Positions 32,238-40,455 of a DNA stretch of 59,422 nt are shown here, piece by piece. Source of the stretch: DAOTXL01 sp034435455 (lineage in GTDB: Bacteria > Chloroflexota > Anaerolineae > JAAYZQ01); assembly GCA_034435455.1 (NCBI GenBank), contig DAOTXL010000010.1, positions 1 to 59,422 of the forward strand, in the 5' to 3' direction. A program made the position numbers and the translations under genes. Under the pieces are notes generated by a model. That model saw only the letters and a program-made list of their open reading frames with translations. It was not told where the DNA came from and did no database searches. The stretch's first letter is position 1. Every line of letters begins with the position of its first letter.

Positions 32238-32861
32238 ATGGAACCGGTGGTCATTGGTGTGGCCGGCGGCACCGGGTCGGGCAAGACGACGGTGGCCCAG
32301 GCGATTCTGAAGCGGGCGGGCACCGAGCAGATCTCCCTCATCCAGCACGACGCCTATTACAAAGACCTGAGCGACCTGCCCCTGGCCCAACGGGCCATGA
32401 TGAATTTCGACCATCCCGATGCCCTCGATAACGAACTGTTGATCACCCATCTGAAAGAGCTCAAGGCCGGGCGGGCCATCGCGATGCCGGTCTACGATTT
32501 CACCACCCACACCCGGACGGGACAGACGCGGCGGGTGGAGCCCCACCGCATCATCCTGGTGGAAGGCATCCTCATTTTTGCCGACGAGGCGCTGCGCCGC
32601 TTGATGGATGTCAAGATCTATGTGGATACCGACTCGGACATCCGCTTTATCCGCCGCCTGCAACGGGACATCGCCGAGCGGGGTCGGACGATGGAGTCGG
32701 TCATCCAGCAATACCTGAGCACCGTCCGGCCCATGCACCAGGAGTTTGTCGAGCCGAGCAAGCGCTACGCCGACGTGATCATCCCGGAGGGGGGCTTTAA
32801 CGAGGTGGCCATCGAGTTGATCGCGGCGCGGATCAAGGCGTTGCTGGAAGCAGGCCGGTAG
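32238..32861 (+). CDS. udk: Uridine kinase
   Basis: 207 residues. Udk phosphorylates uridine and cytidine in pyrimidine salvage. The Walker A GGTGSGKTT is at residues 9-17. The substrate loop QHDAYYKD, NFDHPDALD, and the PVYDFTTHTR and EGILIFAD motifs are all present. ATG 32238 follows TAGGAGGAAAAAAC, a strong ribosome site. The spacer before it (32184-32237) is C-rich low-complexity sequence. It lies between the CcsA-like gene and the SRP RNA and complements cdd functionally. Confidence 0.96.
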   Translation: MEPVVIGVAGGTGSGKTTVAQAILKRAGTEQISLIQHDAYYKDLSDLPLAQRAMMNFDHPDALDNELLITHLKELKAGRAIAMPVYDFTTHTRTGQTRRVEPHRIILVEGILIFADEALRRLMDVKIYVDTDSDIRFIRRLQRDIAERGRTMESVIQQYLSTVRPMHQEFVEPSKRYADVIIPEGGFNEVAIELIAARIKALLEAGR

Positions 32862-32881
32862 AACTTTCTTCCTGCTGCGGC

Positions 32882-32910
32882 TTGACCGTTCCCCCATTTT
32901 GTGGTACTAT
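32882..32910 (+). promoter_or_regulatory. Promoter of the SRP RNA gene
   Basis: TTGACC (32882-32887), 17 bp, TACTAT (32905-32910). The predicted start about 7 bp downstream coincides with the 5' end of the RNA deduced from terminal pairing. Confidence 0.85.
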
Positions 32911-32916
32911 TTTACC

Positions 32917-33184
32917 GGTCGTGCTAGACGGGGAGCTGGCGGTGCCCTGTACCCGCAAACCGCCGTAGCGGGGTCGAATTCCCCCTCGAGGGCTCAGGGT
33001 TGGTCGGGACTGCCAGGCAAAGCGGCGGAGAAGGTTGGGTCCTGCGCGGCAGGAGCCCGCGAACCCCGCCAGGTCCGGGAGGAAGCAACGGTAAGTGGTC
33101 CCTCCTGGGTGCCGCAGGGGTGCCTGGCCGGAGCCGGCTGGTCTGGTAAGCCGGCTGGCCCGGTTCGACAGGGGGTGCACGACC
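32917..33184 (+). ncRNA. ffs: Signal recognition particle RNA, large bacterial type
   Basis: A 268-nt RNA closed by perfectly complementary ends (GGTCGTGC at 32917-32924, GCACGACC at 33177-33184). The 5' part carries the Alu-domain signature GTGCTAGACGGGGAGCTGGC and GGTGCCCTGTACCCG. Domain IV near 33078-33105 has CAGGTCCGGGAGGAAGCAAC, the symmetric-loop region that binds Ffh, with a GGGA tetraloop. The Alu domain marks it as the long Bacillus/Thermus-like form rather than the 4.5S form. FtsY is encoded 3.3 kb away. Confidence 0.95.
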
Positions 33185-33270
33185 AGGACTTATTACGGGC
33201 TGGAGGGGACAGGAAGGTCGCCGTGGATGGCTTGCCCCTCCGGCTCGCTGTTTTGGCGGCCCAGCCTCCC

Positions 33271-33296
33271 GCCGGCAGGTTTGCCGGCCGGTGGGG
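33271..33296. repeat. GCCGG-rich repeat, copy 2
   Basis: GCCGGCA...TTGCCGGC arms form a hairpin; the last 17 bases match 25890-25906 exactly. It lies between the SRP RNA and the flavoprotein gene. The rest of 33185-33315 shows nothing recognisable. Confidence 0.6.
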
Positions 33297-33315
33297 GGAA
33301 TCACCATGAGGGGCA

Positions 33316-34590
33316 ATGGCACCAGATGGACAGGTTGTGGTGGTCGGCGGGGGGGCGGCCGGGCTGATGGCCGCCGGGCAGGCGGCGATGGCCGGCGCCT
33401 CGGTGCTGCTCCTGGAGCGGATGGCCCGCCTGGGGAGCAAGCTGCGCCTCACCGGCAAGGGGCGCTGCAACCTGACCAACACCGCCGACCTGGAAGAGTT
33501 CCTGGCCCATTTCGCTTTCCCCGACCCGGCGAGTGAGTCGCGCTATTTCTTGCGCAACGCCTTTGCCCGTTTTTTCGCGCCCGATCTGATAGCCTTTTTC
33601 GAGGGCCTGGGCGTGCCGACGGTGGTGGAGCGCGGCGGGCGGGTCTTTCCGGCCGCCAATGACGCCCACCAGGTGGCCGAGGCGTTGGCCCGTTTTGCCC
33701 GCGAGCAGGGCGTGCGGATCCGCCTGCGGAGCCGGGTCGTCGGCCTGCTGCAAAGGGGGGGCCGGCTCCGAGGCGTGGTCCTGGAAACCGGGGAACAGAT
33801 CGCCGCAGAGGCGGTGGTCCTCGCTACCGGTGGGGCGTCGTACCCCAAGACCGGCTCCGGCGGCGATGGCTATCGCCTGGCGGAGCAGGTGGGCCACACG
33901 GTGGTGCCGCTCCGCCCGGCGCTGGTGCCGCTGGTCTGCGCCGGCCCGGAGTGCCGGGCGATGATGGGCCTCTCCTTGCGCAACGTCCAGGTGCGGCTGC
34001 TGCTGGACGGGCAGGAGGTGGCCCGCGATTTTGGCGAGATGCTGTTCACCCACTATGGCGTTTCCGGGCCGATTATCCTGACACTGAGCGGCCCGGCAGT
34101 GGTGCGGCTGGGCCAGGGGCGGCTGGAGCTGAGCCTCAACCTCAAGCCGGGCCTCAGCCCGGAACAGTTGGATGCCCGCCTGCGGCGCGACCTGGAGCAG
34201 TTCGGCCGGCGGACCTTCCGCAATCTGCTCAAGGGGTTGTTGCCCCAGAAAATGATCGCTGTGATGGCCGCTCGCAGTGGCATCCCGCTCGACAAGCCAG
34301 GCCACCAGATCACCGCCGAGGAGCGGGGGCGGTTGCGGGCGCTGCTCCACGACTTCCGGCTGACGGTCATCGGCCATCGCCCACTGGAGGAGGCGATCGT
34401 GACTGCCGGCGGCGTGGATACGCGCCAGGTGGACCCCCGGACGATGGCCTCGCGGCTGGTGCAGGGGCTCTATTTTGCCGGGGAGGTGTTGGACGTGCAG
34501 GCCGACACCGGCGGTTTCAATCTGCAGGCCGCCTTTTCAACCGGTTATGTGGCCGGCCGGGCGGCAGCCCGGTTTGTAAGCGGAGGCTAG
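33316..34590 (+). CDS. BaiN/HI0933-family FAD-dependent oxidoreductase
   Basis: 424 residues of the HI0933 flavoprotein family, in which BaiN reduces bile acid enones and most members have unknown substrates. The FAD-binding GGGAAGLMAA is near residue 10. The family signature LGSKLRLTGKGRCNLTN is at about 38-54, followed by VVERGGRVFPA, VLATGGASYPKTGSGGDGY and the C-terminal GLYFAGEVLDVQADTGGFN. ATG 33316 follows GAGGGG. The last codon is followed after 6 bp by the wall-protein gene. No partner reductase is nearby. Confidence 0.92.
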   Translation: MAPDGQVVVVGGGAAGLMAAGQAAMAGASVLLLERMARLGSKLRLTGKGRCNLTNTADLEEFLAHFAFPDPASESRYFLRNAFARFFAPDLIAFFEGLGVPTVVERGGRVFPAANDAHQVAEALARFAREQGVRIRLRSRVVGLLQRGGRLRGVVLETGEQIAAEAVVLATGGASYPKTGSGGDGYRLAEQVGHTVVPLRPALVPLVCAGPECRAMMGLSLRNVQVRLLLDGQEVARDFGEMLFTHYGVSGPIILTLSGPAVVRLGQGRLELSLNLKPGLSPEQLDARLRRDLEQFGRRTFRNLLKGLLPQKMIAVMAARSGIPLDKPGHQITAEERGRLRALLHDFRLTVIGHRPLEEAIVTAGGVDTRQVDPRTMASRLVQGLYFAGEVLDVQADTGGFNLQAAFSTGYVAGRAAARFVSGG

Positions 34591-34596
34591 TCTCTG

Positions 34597-36117
34597 TTGG
34601 CCTCGGAGGGGATTGTCCTGAAACGCCCGGCGTGGCACATACCAGCCCTGTTGACCCTGGCCCTGCTGGCCGGGGCGCTGGCCCTGCTGGTTTTCGGCTG
34701 GGTCTACACCGGCTCGCCGCTGACCGTCGAGGTAGATGGGCAGCGCCATGAGCTGCACACCCACGCCCCCACGGTGGGCGAGGCGCTGCGCTGCGTCGGG
34801 ATTGACCTGTACCCGGAGGACCGCGTCTCACCGGGGCTGGAGGCTCCCCTGCAACCCGGCCTGATCATCCAGGTGCAGCGGGCGCGGCCGGTGACCCTCA
34901 GCGCCGACGGCCAGACGCGGCAACTGCGCACCCACGCAGCGACCGTCGGCCAGCTCCTGGCCGAAGCGGGCGTGCAGCCAGGCCCGGCCGACGAACTGTG
35001 GCTGAGGGACCGGCCGGTGGGGGTGGATACTCCGCTGTGGGAGGACCCGGCTCCCTCCCGGACGGTCAGCTATCGGGGCGGTTTGCGGGTTACCCCTGCC
35101 GCGCCGGCCGGCGATCCGCCGCTCCTCCGCGTGCGGCGGGCCACCTCGTTGACCCTGGATGACGATGGGGCGACAAGGTTGCTGTACACCACATTGACCA
35201 CGGTCGGCCAGGTGTTGCAGGAGCAGGGCGTGGTGCTGTTCCTGGGGGATGAGGTGACGCCCGGCCTCCAGGAGCGGGTGGTGCCGGGCATGACGGTGAC
35301 GATCCGCCGCTCGGTGCCGGTTGCCATCCAGGTGGACGGGCGGGTCCTCCGCACCCGGACGCGGGCCGGGACGGTGGCCGGCCTCCTGGGCCAGGAAGGG
35401 ATTGCCCTGGTGGGCAGGGACCGCGTCGAACCGGGCCTGGATGCCGCCATCCAGGCCAACCTGATGGTCCGCATCACCCGCGTGCGGGAGGAACTGGCCG
35501 TTGAGTTCGAGCCGATCCCCTTCGAGACGGTGTGGGTCCCCGACCCGGAGGTAGAGATTGACAACATCCGGCTGGTGCAACAGGGGCAGATCGGCCTGAC
35601 CAAGCGGCGCTACCGCGTGGTGTATGAAGATGGGCGGGAGGTGGAGCGTTTCCTCGAAGATGTGTGGACCGAGCAGCTGCCCATCACCAAGACGCTGGCG
35701 TACGGCACCAAGATCGTCATCCGCACCCTGGATACCCCCGACGGTCCCATCGAGTATTGGCGCAAGATCCGGGTCTATACCACCTCCTACACGGCGGCCT
35801 CCTCCGGCAAATCGAAAGATCATCCGCGCTACGGCTACACCCGCCTGGGTTGGAAGCTGACCAAGGGGATCGTGGCCGTGGACCCGACCGTCATCCCCCT
35901 CAGGACGCAGCTGTACATCCCCGGCTATGGCCTGGCCCGGGCCGGGGATACGGGTGGGGGGGTCAAGGGCAAGTTCGTGGACCTGGGCTTTGACCCGTGG
36001 AACTATCAGTCGTGGCACTGGTGGACCGATGTCTACCTGCTGACGCCGGTGCCGCCGCCGAGCCAGATCCGCTGGGTACTTCCCGACTGGCCCAGGTTCC
36101 CCGACCGGCGGCGATAG
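34597..36117 (+). CDS. Surface protein with DUF348 repeats, G5 domain and 3D lytic domain (YabE-like)
   Basis: 506 residues. A single signal-anchor helix (about 13-37) is followed by four DUF348-type ubiquitin-like modules (about 40-300), each ending in LxPGLxxxVQRxxPV-like turns. A G5 domain follows (about 300-375, with EFEPIPFETVWVPD). The C-terminal 3D domain (about 385-490) has AVDPTVIPL, LYIPGYGLA, DTGG and D at FVDLGF: its three conserved aspartates are present. The architecture matches YabE/resuscitation-promoting-factor-like wall hydrolases of Firmicutes. The start is probably TTG 34597, about 9 nt after GGAGG. In Bacillus yabE neighbours ksgA, and here rsmA (ksgA) follows by 14 bp, a conserved pairing. 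Confidence 0.9.
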   Translation: MASEGIVLKRPAWHIPALLTLALLAGALALLVFGWVYTGSPLTVEVDGQRHELHTHAPTVGEALRCVGIDLYPEDRVSPGLEAPLQPGLIIQVQRARPVTLSADGQTRQLRTHAATVGQLLAEAGVQPGPADELWLRDRPVGVDTPLWEDPAPSRTVSYRGGLRVTPAAPAGDPPLLRVRRATSLTLDDDGATRLLYTTLTTVGQVLQEQGVVLFLGDEVTPGLQERVVPGMTVTIRRSVPVAIQVDGRVLRTRTRAGTVAGLLGQEGIALVGRDRVEPGLDAAIQANLMVRITRVREELAVEFEPIPFETVWVPDPEVEIDNIRLVQQGQIGLTKRRYRVVYEDGREVERFLEDVWTEQLPITKTLAYGTKIVIRTLDTPDGPIEYWRKIRVYTTSYTAASSGKSKDHPRYGYTRLGWKLTKGIVAVDPTVIPLRTQLYIPGYGLARAGDTGGGVKGKFVDLGFDPWNYQSWHWWTDVYLLTPVPPPSQIRWVLPDWPRFPDRRR

Positions 36118-36131
36118 GCGCATCGGGGGCC

Positions 36132-36962
36132 ATGTCTACCATCCCCGCCCTGCTCCGGGCCTACGGCCTGCACCCCAAGAAGAGCCTGGGGCAAAACTTT
36201 TTGCTCGACCCGGTTGCTCTGGAGCGGATCGTCGCGGCGGCCGACCTGTCGCCCGACGAGGCGGTGGTGGAAGTGGGGGCCGGCCTGGGCACCTTGACCC
36301 GCCTCCTGGCCGGGCGGGCCGGGCGGGTCGTCGCCGTCGAGCTCGACGGACGGCTGGCCGAGATCCTCCGCGAGCAACTGGCCGACCTGCCCAACGTGGA
36401 GATCGTCCACGGCGACATCCTCCAGGTCCGAGAGTTCGGTTTTCCGCCCCAGGGATACAAGGTGGTGGGCAACCTGCCCTACTATATCACCTCGGCGGTG
36501 CTGCGCCGCTTCCTGGAGGATGAGCCCCGCCCCCGGCTGATGGTGGTCACGGTGCAGCGGGAGGTGGCGGAGCGGATCGTCGCCCACCCCCCGGACATGA
36601 GCCTGTTGGCGGTGAGTGTGCAGTTCTACGGTCAACCGCGCCTCGTGGCCCGCATTCCGGCCGGGGCCTTTTATCCGCCGCCCCAGGTGGATTCGGCGGT
36701 GGTGCGCATCGAGGTAGCCGGGCAGCCGGCCATCGCCCTGCCCGAGGGGATAAGTCAGGCCGATTTCTTTCGCACCGTGCGGGCCGGGTTCGGCCAAAAG
36801 CGCAAGACGCTGCGCAACGCGTTGAGCCGTGGGCTGGGGCTGCCCCCGGACCACGTGGCGGCGGCGCTGGCCCAGGCCGGGGTGGATCCGCGCCGCCGGG
36901 CCGAAACGCTCAGCCTGGAGGAGTGGGCCGCCATAGCAGGTAGTGTCAGGTTGGCGGCGTGA
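36132..36962 (+). CDS. rsmA: 16S rRNA adenine dimethyltransferase
   Basis: 276 residues. RsmA (KsgA) dimethylates A1518 and A1519 of 16S rRNA late in small-subunit assembly. KKSLGQNFLLD near the start, motif I EVGAGLGTLT, acidic VELDGRLAE and the catalytic NLPYYIT are present. ATG 36132 (15 bp after the wall-protein stop) was preferred over a longer frame that would overlap the upstream gene. The protein ends 13 bp from the convergent HMG-CoA reductase stop, without an obvious shared terminator. Confidence 0.95.
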   Translation: MSTIPALLRAYGLHPKKSLGQNFLLDPVALERIVAAADLSPDEAVVEVGAGLGTLTRLLAGRAGRVVAVELDGRLAEILREQLADLPNVEIVHGDILQVREFGFPPQGYKVVGNLPYYITSAVLRRFLEDEPRPRLMVVTVQREVAERIVAHPPDMSLLAVSVQFYGQPRLVARIPAGAFYPPPQVDSAVVRIEVAGQPAIALPEGISQADFFRTVRAGFGQKRKTLRNALSRGLGLPPDHVAAALAQAGVDPRRRAETLSLEEWAAIAGSVRLAA

Positions 36963-36975
36963 CGCACCTGGCTTT

Positions 36976-38268
36976 TCAGGCCGGCTCTGAGGGAGCCATC
37001 TCGGCCAGGATCTCCTGCGCCCGGTCGAGCCGGATTGTGCGCTCCATCACCAGCCGGGCGGCGACCGCCGATACCTGGTTGCCCCTGGCCCCGGCAGCGA
37101 TGGCCAGTTGCCGGGCGTGCAGGGCCATGTGCCCGCGCTGGATCCCCTCGGTGGCAAGGGCTCGCAGCGCCCCCAGGTTCTGGGCCAGCCCCACGGCAGC
37201 CATCACCTCGGCCAGCTCCCGGGCGTTCTGTACCCCCAGAATTTTGAGGGCGACCCTGGCCCCCGGATGCACCCGCGTCGCCCCGCCGATGGTCCCCACC
37301 GCCAGCGGCAGCTCCAGGGTACCCACCAGGTTGCCCGCCCGGTCCCGTGTCCAGGTGGAAAGCGAGGTGTAGCGCCCACTGCGGGCGGCATAGGCGTGGG
37401 CCCCGGCCTCGATGGCGCGCCAGTCTTGCCCGCAGGCCAGCGCCACCGCGTCTATGCCGTTCATAATCCCCTTGTTGTGGGTCGCCGCCCGATAGGGGTC
37501 CACGGCGGCAAAGGTATACGCTTCGACGATCCCCTGCACCACCCGTTCTCCGCTGAATTCATCAAAAGAAAGGAGCTCTGGTGGGAGGGTGCATCGGGCG
37601 CGGGCCAGCCGTCGGTCGGCCAGGTTCGACAGGATGCGCAGGTGGACCCGCCCCCCGCCGATCTCTTCTACCAGTGGAGCCAGGGCCTCGACGGCGGTGT
37701 TGACCGTATTGGCCCCCATCGCGTCGCGGGTGTCGAACAGCAGGTGCAGCACCAGCATCGGCCCCAGTGGCGTGTCGGGAAAGAGGTGCACCTCCACGTC
37801 GCGGGCCCCACCGCCCAACGAGACCACCATCGGGTCGGTCCGGTTCGCCGCCTCGAGCAGGCGCTGTTTGTGGCGCAGCAGCTCAAAGCGAGCAGCCCAC
37901 GGGTCGGGCAGGTCGAGGATCTGCATCTGGCCGATCATCACCGGCTCGGTAGTGTCGGCAGCAAAGCCCCCTGCCTGGCGCACGATGCGGGCCATAAAGC
38001 TGGCGGCAGCCACCACCGACGGCTCCTCGATGGCCATCGGCACCAGGGTCTCGCGGCCGTTGATGACAAAATTGGGGGCGATGCCCAGGGGCAGGGCGTG
38101 GAGGCCCACCACGTTTTCGATCATCTGGGCAGCCCGCTCTACGGTCAGCCCCCCTCTGGATAGCAGGCTGCCCTCCTCCTCGTCCAGCCCGGCCCATTCG
38201 GCCACCCGGCCGGCCCGCTCCTTGACACTCAGATCATAGAACCCCGGCAACCGCGAACTCTTGTCCAT
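36976..38268 (-). CDS. mvaA: Hydroxymethylglutaryl-CoA reductase, class II
   Basis: 430 residues. It interconverts HMG-CoA and mevalonate with NAD(P)H. Class II landmarks are EEPSVVAAASFMA (catalytic glutamate), DAMGANTVNT (nucleotide site), HNKGIMNGID (catalytic lysine) and GQDWR (aspartate). The C-terminal GHMALHARQLA carries the catalytic histidine. ATG 38268 starts MDKSSRLPGF, typical of the family. In bacteria this enzyme can feed the mevalonate route to isoprenoids or degrade mevalonate; no other mevalonate gene is here, so direction is not decided. The 32-bp spacer to the upstream NuoN-like gene is made of repeated AATATCC words. Confidence 0.95.
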   Translation of the reverse strand: MDKSSRLPGFYDLSVKERAGRVAEWAGLDEEEGSLLSRGGLTVERAAQMIENVVGLHALPLGIAPNFVINGRETLVPMAIEEPSVVAAASFMARIVRQAGGFAADTTEPVMIGQMQILDLPDPWAARFELLRHKQRLLEAANRTDPMVVSLGGGARDVEVHLFPDTPLGPMLVLHLLFDTRDAMGANTVNTAVEALAPLVEEIGGGRVHLRILSNLADRRLARARCTLPPELLSFDEFSGERVVQGIVEAYTFAAVDPYRAATHNKGIMNGIDAVALACGQDWRAIEAGAHAYAARSGRYTSLSTWTRDRAGNLVGTLELPLAVGTIGGATRVHPGARVALKILGVQNARELAEVMAAVGLAQNLGALRALATEGIQRGHMALHARQLAIAAGARGNQVSAVAARLVMERTIRLDRAQEILAEMAPSEPA

Positions 38269-38300
38269 CTCTAACTCTCTCAATCTCCAATATCCAATAT

Positions 38301-39770
38301 CTAATATCCAACCCCCACAAGCGCCTGCACAGCCCTCTGGATCGGCTCCAGGCAGAGCTGGGGATAGAGGCCCAGGATCACCGTCAGGGTGCCCAGGGCC
38401 AGCACCAGCAGGGAGGCGAGGGCCGGCTGACGAACCGCGTCGGGGCGGGGGTTCGTCCCCAGCATCGCGCTCAGGCCGCGTAGCAACCCGATGAGGGTGC
38501 CGGCCGTTGAGAACAGCAGGCCGATCAGGGTGAGGACCCAGACCCATTCCTGGCCGGGCACCGCTTCGGCGGCTCCTTGCGTCGCTGCGGAAAAGGGCTG
38601 TGCCCACCCCCAGATCGCCCGGCTGATGGCCCAGTGGGTGGGGAATCCGGCGGTGAGGGGAAAGCCGGCCAGCGACAGCCCCCCCACCATCAGGCCCATC
38701 GTGGCGACCGGCAGCCGTCGGGCGGTGCCCTGCAGGCGGGCAAACCGGTCGGTGCCGAGGCGCTGCCGCAAGATAGCCAGGGCTACGGCCAGCAGGGTGA
38801 TGGCGGCGGCCCGGTTGACCAGGTGCAGCAAGGTCAGGCTCAGGCCCTGGCTGCCGCCTGCCGGCATGGCCAGCAAGAGGTAACCCAGGTCGCTCAAGGC
38901 GGCGTAGCCGAACAACCGCCCCCAATCGCGTTGCGCGGCGGCCATCAGCCCCCCGGCGGCTGCCGTCGCCAATCCGGTCAGGCGGAGCACGTCGGATAGG
39001 GTCGGTTCCGACCAGGTCACGGGCGTGCCCTGTAAAAAGACCGAGGCCAGCAAAAGGGCCAGGGCCTGCCCCGTGGTGAGGATAAAGGCGGTGGCCAGGG
39101 GCGGGGCGTCGGCAGCCAGGGCCGGCAGCCAGGTGCCGAAGGGGAAAACACCCAGCAGCAGCCCGAAGCCAAAAGCGGCCAGCAACAGGGCCGGGCGGAT
39201 CAGCGCCGCATTTTCCGGCCCCAGGGTTGATTGGTCCACGAACCACGAGGCGCCCAGGAGGAACGGCACGGCCAGCAAGGTGACCACCAGGTAGCGCTGC
39301 CCCCCCCGGACCGACGTGTGCAGCTCGTCCTGGACGAGGAACATGGCCAGCGCGGCGCTGATGGCCAGGACGGGGGTGGCCAACAGAAAGGTCTGCAGCA
39401 AAGCGATGAGGGTGTACAGGCTCAGGATGACCAGGCTGATGGGCAAAAACAGCCGGCCCTGGGGCAGTCGCCAGGCGGCCAGGGAAAGGGTGGCGGCCAG
39501 GGCGAACACAAAGGCCAGCCATACCTGGCCTGCCGGGTCGAGCATCAGGTTCCGCCCCAGGATCACCACCGGCCGGCCAAAGGCCACTTCCTGGCCCAGC
39601 ACAAAGGCGGAACGGTCCAGGGGCAGGCGCAGGCAGAGGAAAGCCAGGATGGCCGTGGTCACGACTGCGATGGGCGCGGCCAGGAAAGCCCATCGCCGTA
39701 CCAAAAAGGTGATCCCGGCCGCCAGCAGCGGCAGCGCCAGGAGGATGATCGGACCAGGGATAGGGGTCAT
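38301..39770 (-). CDS. NuoN/MrpD-like proton-channel-type membrane protein, degenerate
   Basis: 489 residues and about 14 helices, resembling antiporter-like subunits of complex I and Mrp (Proton_antipo_M). The region FPFGTWLPALAADAPPLATAFIL corresponds to the usual FPLHxWLPDAxxxAPTPVSA, but the histidine is replaced. The helix LHLVNRAAAITLLAV lacks the conserved lysine of the HxxxKAxLF motif. A helix-breaking GFPLTAGF remains. Ion translocation as in true subunits is therefore doubtful. It overlaps the upstream gene by ATGA and ends the three-gene unit 42195-38301. Confidence 0.7.
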   Translation of the reverse strand: MTPIPGPIILLALPLLAAGITFLVRRWAFLAAPIAVVTTAILAFLCLRLPLDRSAFVLGQEVAFGRPVVILGRNLMLDPAGQVWLAFVFALAATLSLAAWRLPQGRLFLPISLVILSLYTLIALLQTFLLATPVLAISAALAMFLVQDELHTSVRGGQRYLVVTLLAVPFLLGASWFVDQSTLGPENAALIRPALLLAAFGFGLLLGVFPFGTWLPALAADAPPLATAFILTTGQALALLLASVFLQGTPVTWSEPTLSDVLRLTGLATAAAGGLMAAAQRDWGRLFGYAALSDLGYLLLAMPAGGSQGLSLTLLHLVNRAAAITLLAVALAILRQRLGTDRFARLQGTARRLPVATMGLMVGGLSLAGFPLTAGFPTHWAISRAIWGWAQPFSAATQGAAEAVPGQEWVWVLTLIGLLFSTAGTLIGLLRGLSAMLGTNPRPDAVRQPALASLLVLALGTLTVILGLYPQLCLEPIQRAVQALVGVGY

Positions 39771-40447
39771 GGCCCGGCCTCCTCCTCCGGCTCGACGGGG
39801 TGGGAACCCAGGCCGTGGACCGTCGCCAGGTAGGAAAAGGCCAGCGCCGTCAGCAGGAGGAGTGCCCCCAGAAGGCCGCTGACGGCCAGGTTGTGCTCCA
39901 GGATGGTGTACACCAGGTCGAATCCGGCCAGGAAGGTGAGCACCGCCGCGGCAACGCGCAGCGGCTCATGGCCCAGCACCAGCCCTGCCATCCCCATCCC
40001 TCCCAGCCACAACGCCACAAGGGCAATGTCGGCGGGCACCGGCGAGCCGGAATAGGCGCTGAACAGGCGCAGGACGGCCAGGGCTACCAGGAAAACCACC
40101 AGCAGGCGCAGGGGCAGCCCCAGGGGTCCGGCCCCCCACCCGATGGGCAGCCCCAGCAAATGGGAGCCTTCCCGACTGGCCGCCGGCTGCCCTTTGACAT
40201 CCTGAATGTGTCGGGCGGTCAGGTAGAGGATAGACACCGCCAGGCCGCCGGCCAGGATTTTGGCAATGGCCAGTTCGGGTTGGATGAAGCGGGTGAGGGT
40301 CAGCCCCAGCAAGAGGTATTGGACCAGCAGGCCGGTCAACGACAGCCGCCAGTCGGAGGTGAGAAAGATGGTCGCCGCGGCCACGAGCAGGCCGGCCGTG
40401 GCCGGGAGGCCGGCCGTGAAGGCAAAGGCGTCGGAGAGGGTGTCCAT
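39767..40447 (-). CDS. Small polytopic membrane protein in a complex-I-like cluster (HyfE/NuoK-like?)
   Basis: 226 residues, about seven hydrophobic helices, with a polar loop near residues 105-125. A buried glutamate in YTILEHNLAVSGLLGALLLLTA (in part) is reminiscent of NuoK/HyfE-type subunits, whose helices carry functional glutamates, but no signature is decisive. ATG 40447 has AGGTAG upstream. It sits between the two larger channel-like proteins, 8 bp after one and overlapping the other by ATGA, so it is surely co-translated with them. Function unassigned. Confidence 0.6.
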   Translation of the reverse strand: MDTLSDAFAFTAGLPATAGLLVAAATIFLTSDWRLSLTGLLVQYLLLGLTLTRFIQPELAIAKILAGGLAVSILYLTARHIQDVKGQPAASREGSHLLGLPIGWGAGPLGLPLRLLVVFLVALAVLRLFSAYSGSPVPADIALVALWLGGMGMAGLVLGHEPLRVAAAVLTFLAGFDLVYTILEHNLAVSGLLGALLLLTALAFSYLATVHGLGSHPVEPEEEAGP

Positions 40448-40455
40448 CGGCTACC

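Noticed and set aside
36976..39693. A 905-codon open frame spanning HMG-CoA reductase and beyond
   Set aside because: Only the last 430 codons match the family; the upstream part is the antisense-frame shadow of the NuoN-like gene in GC-rich DNA.
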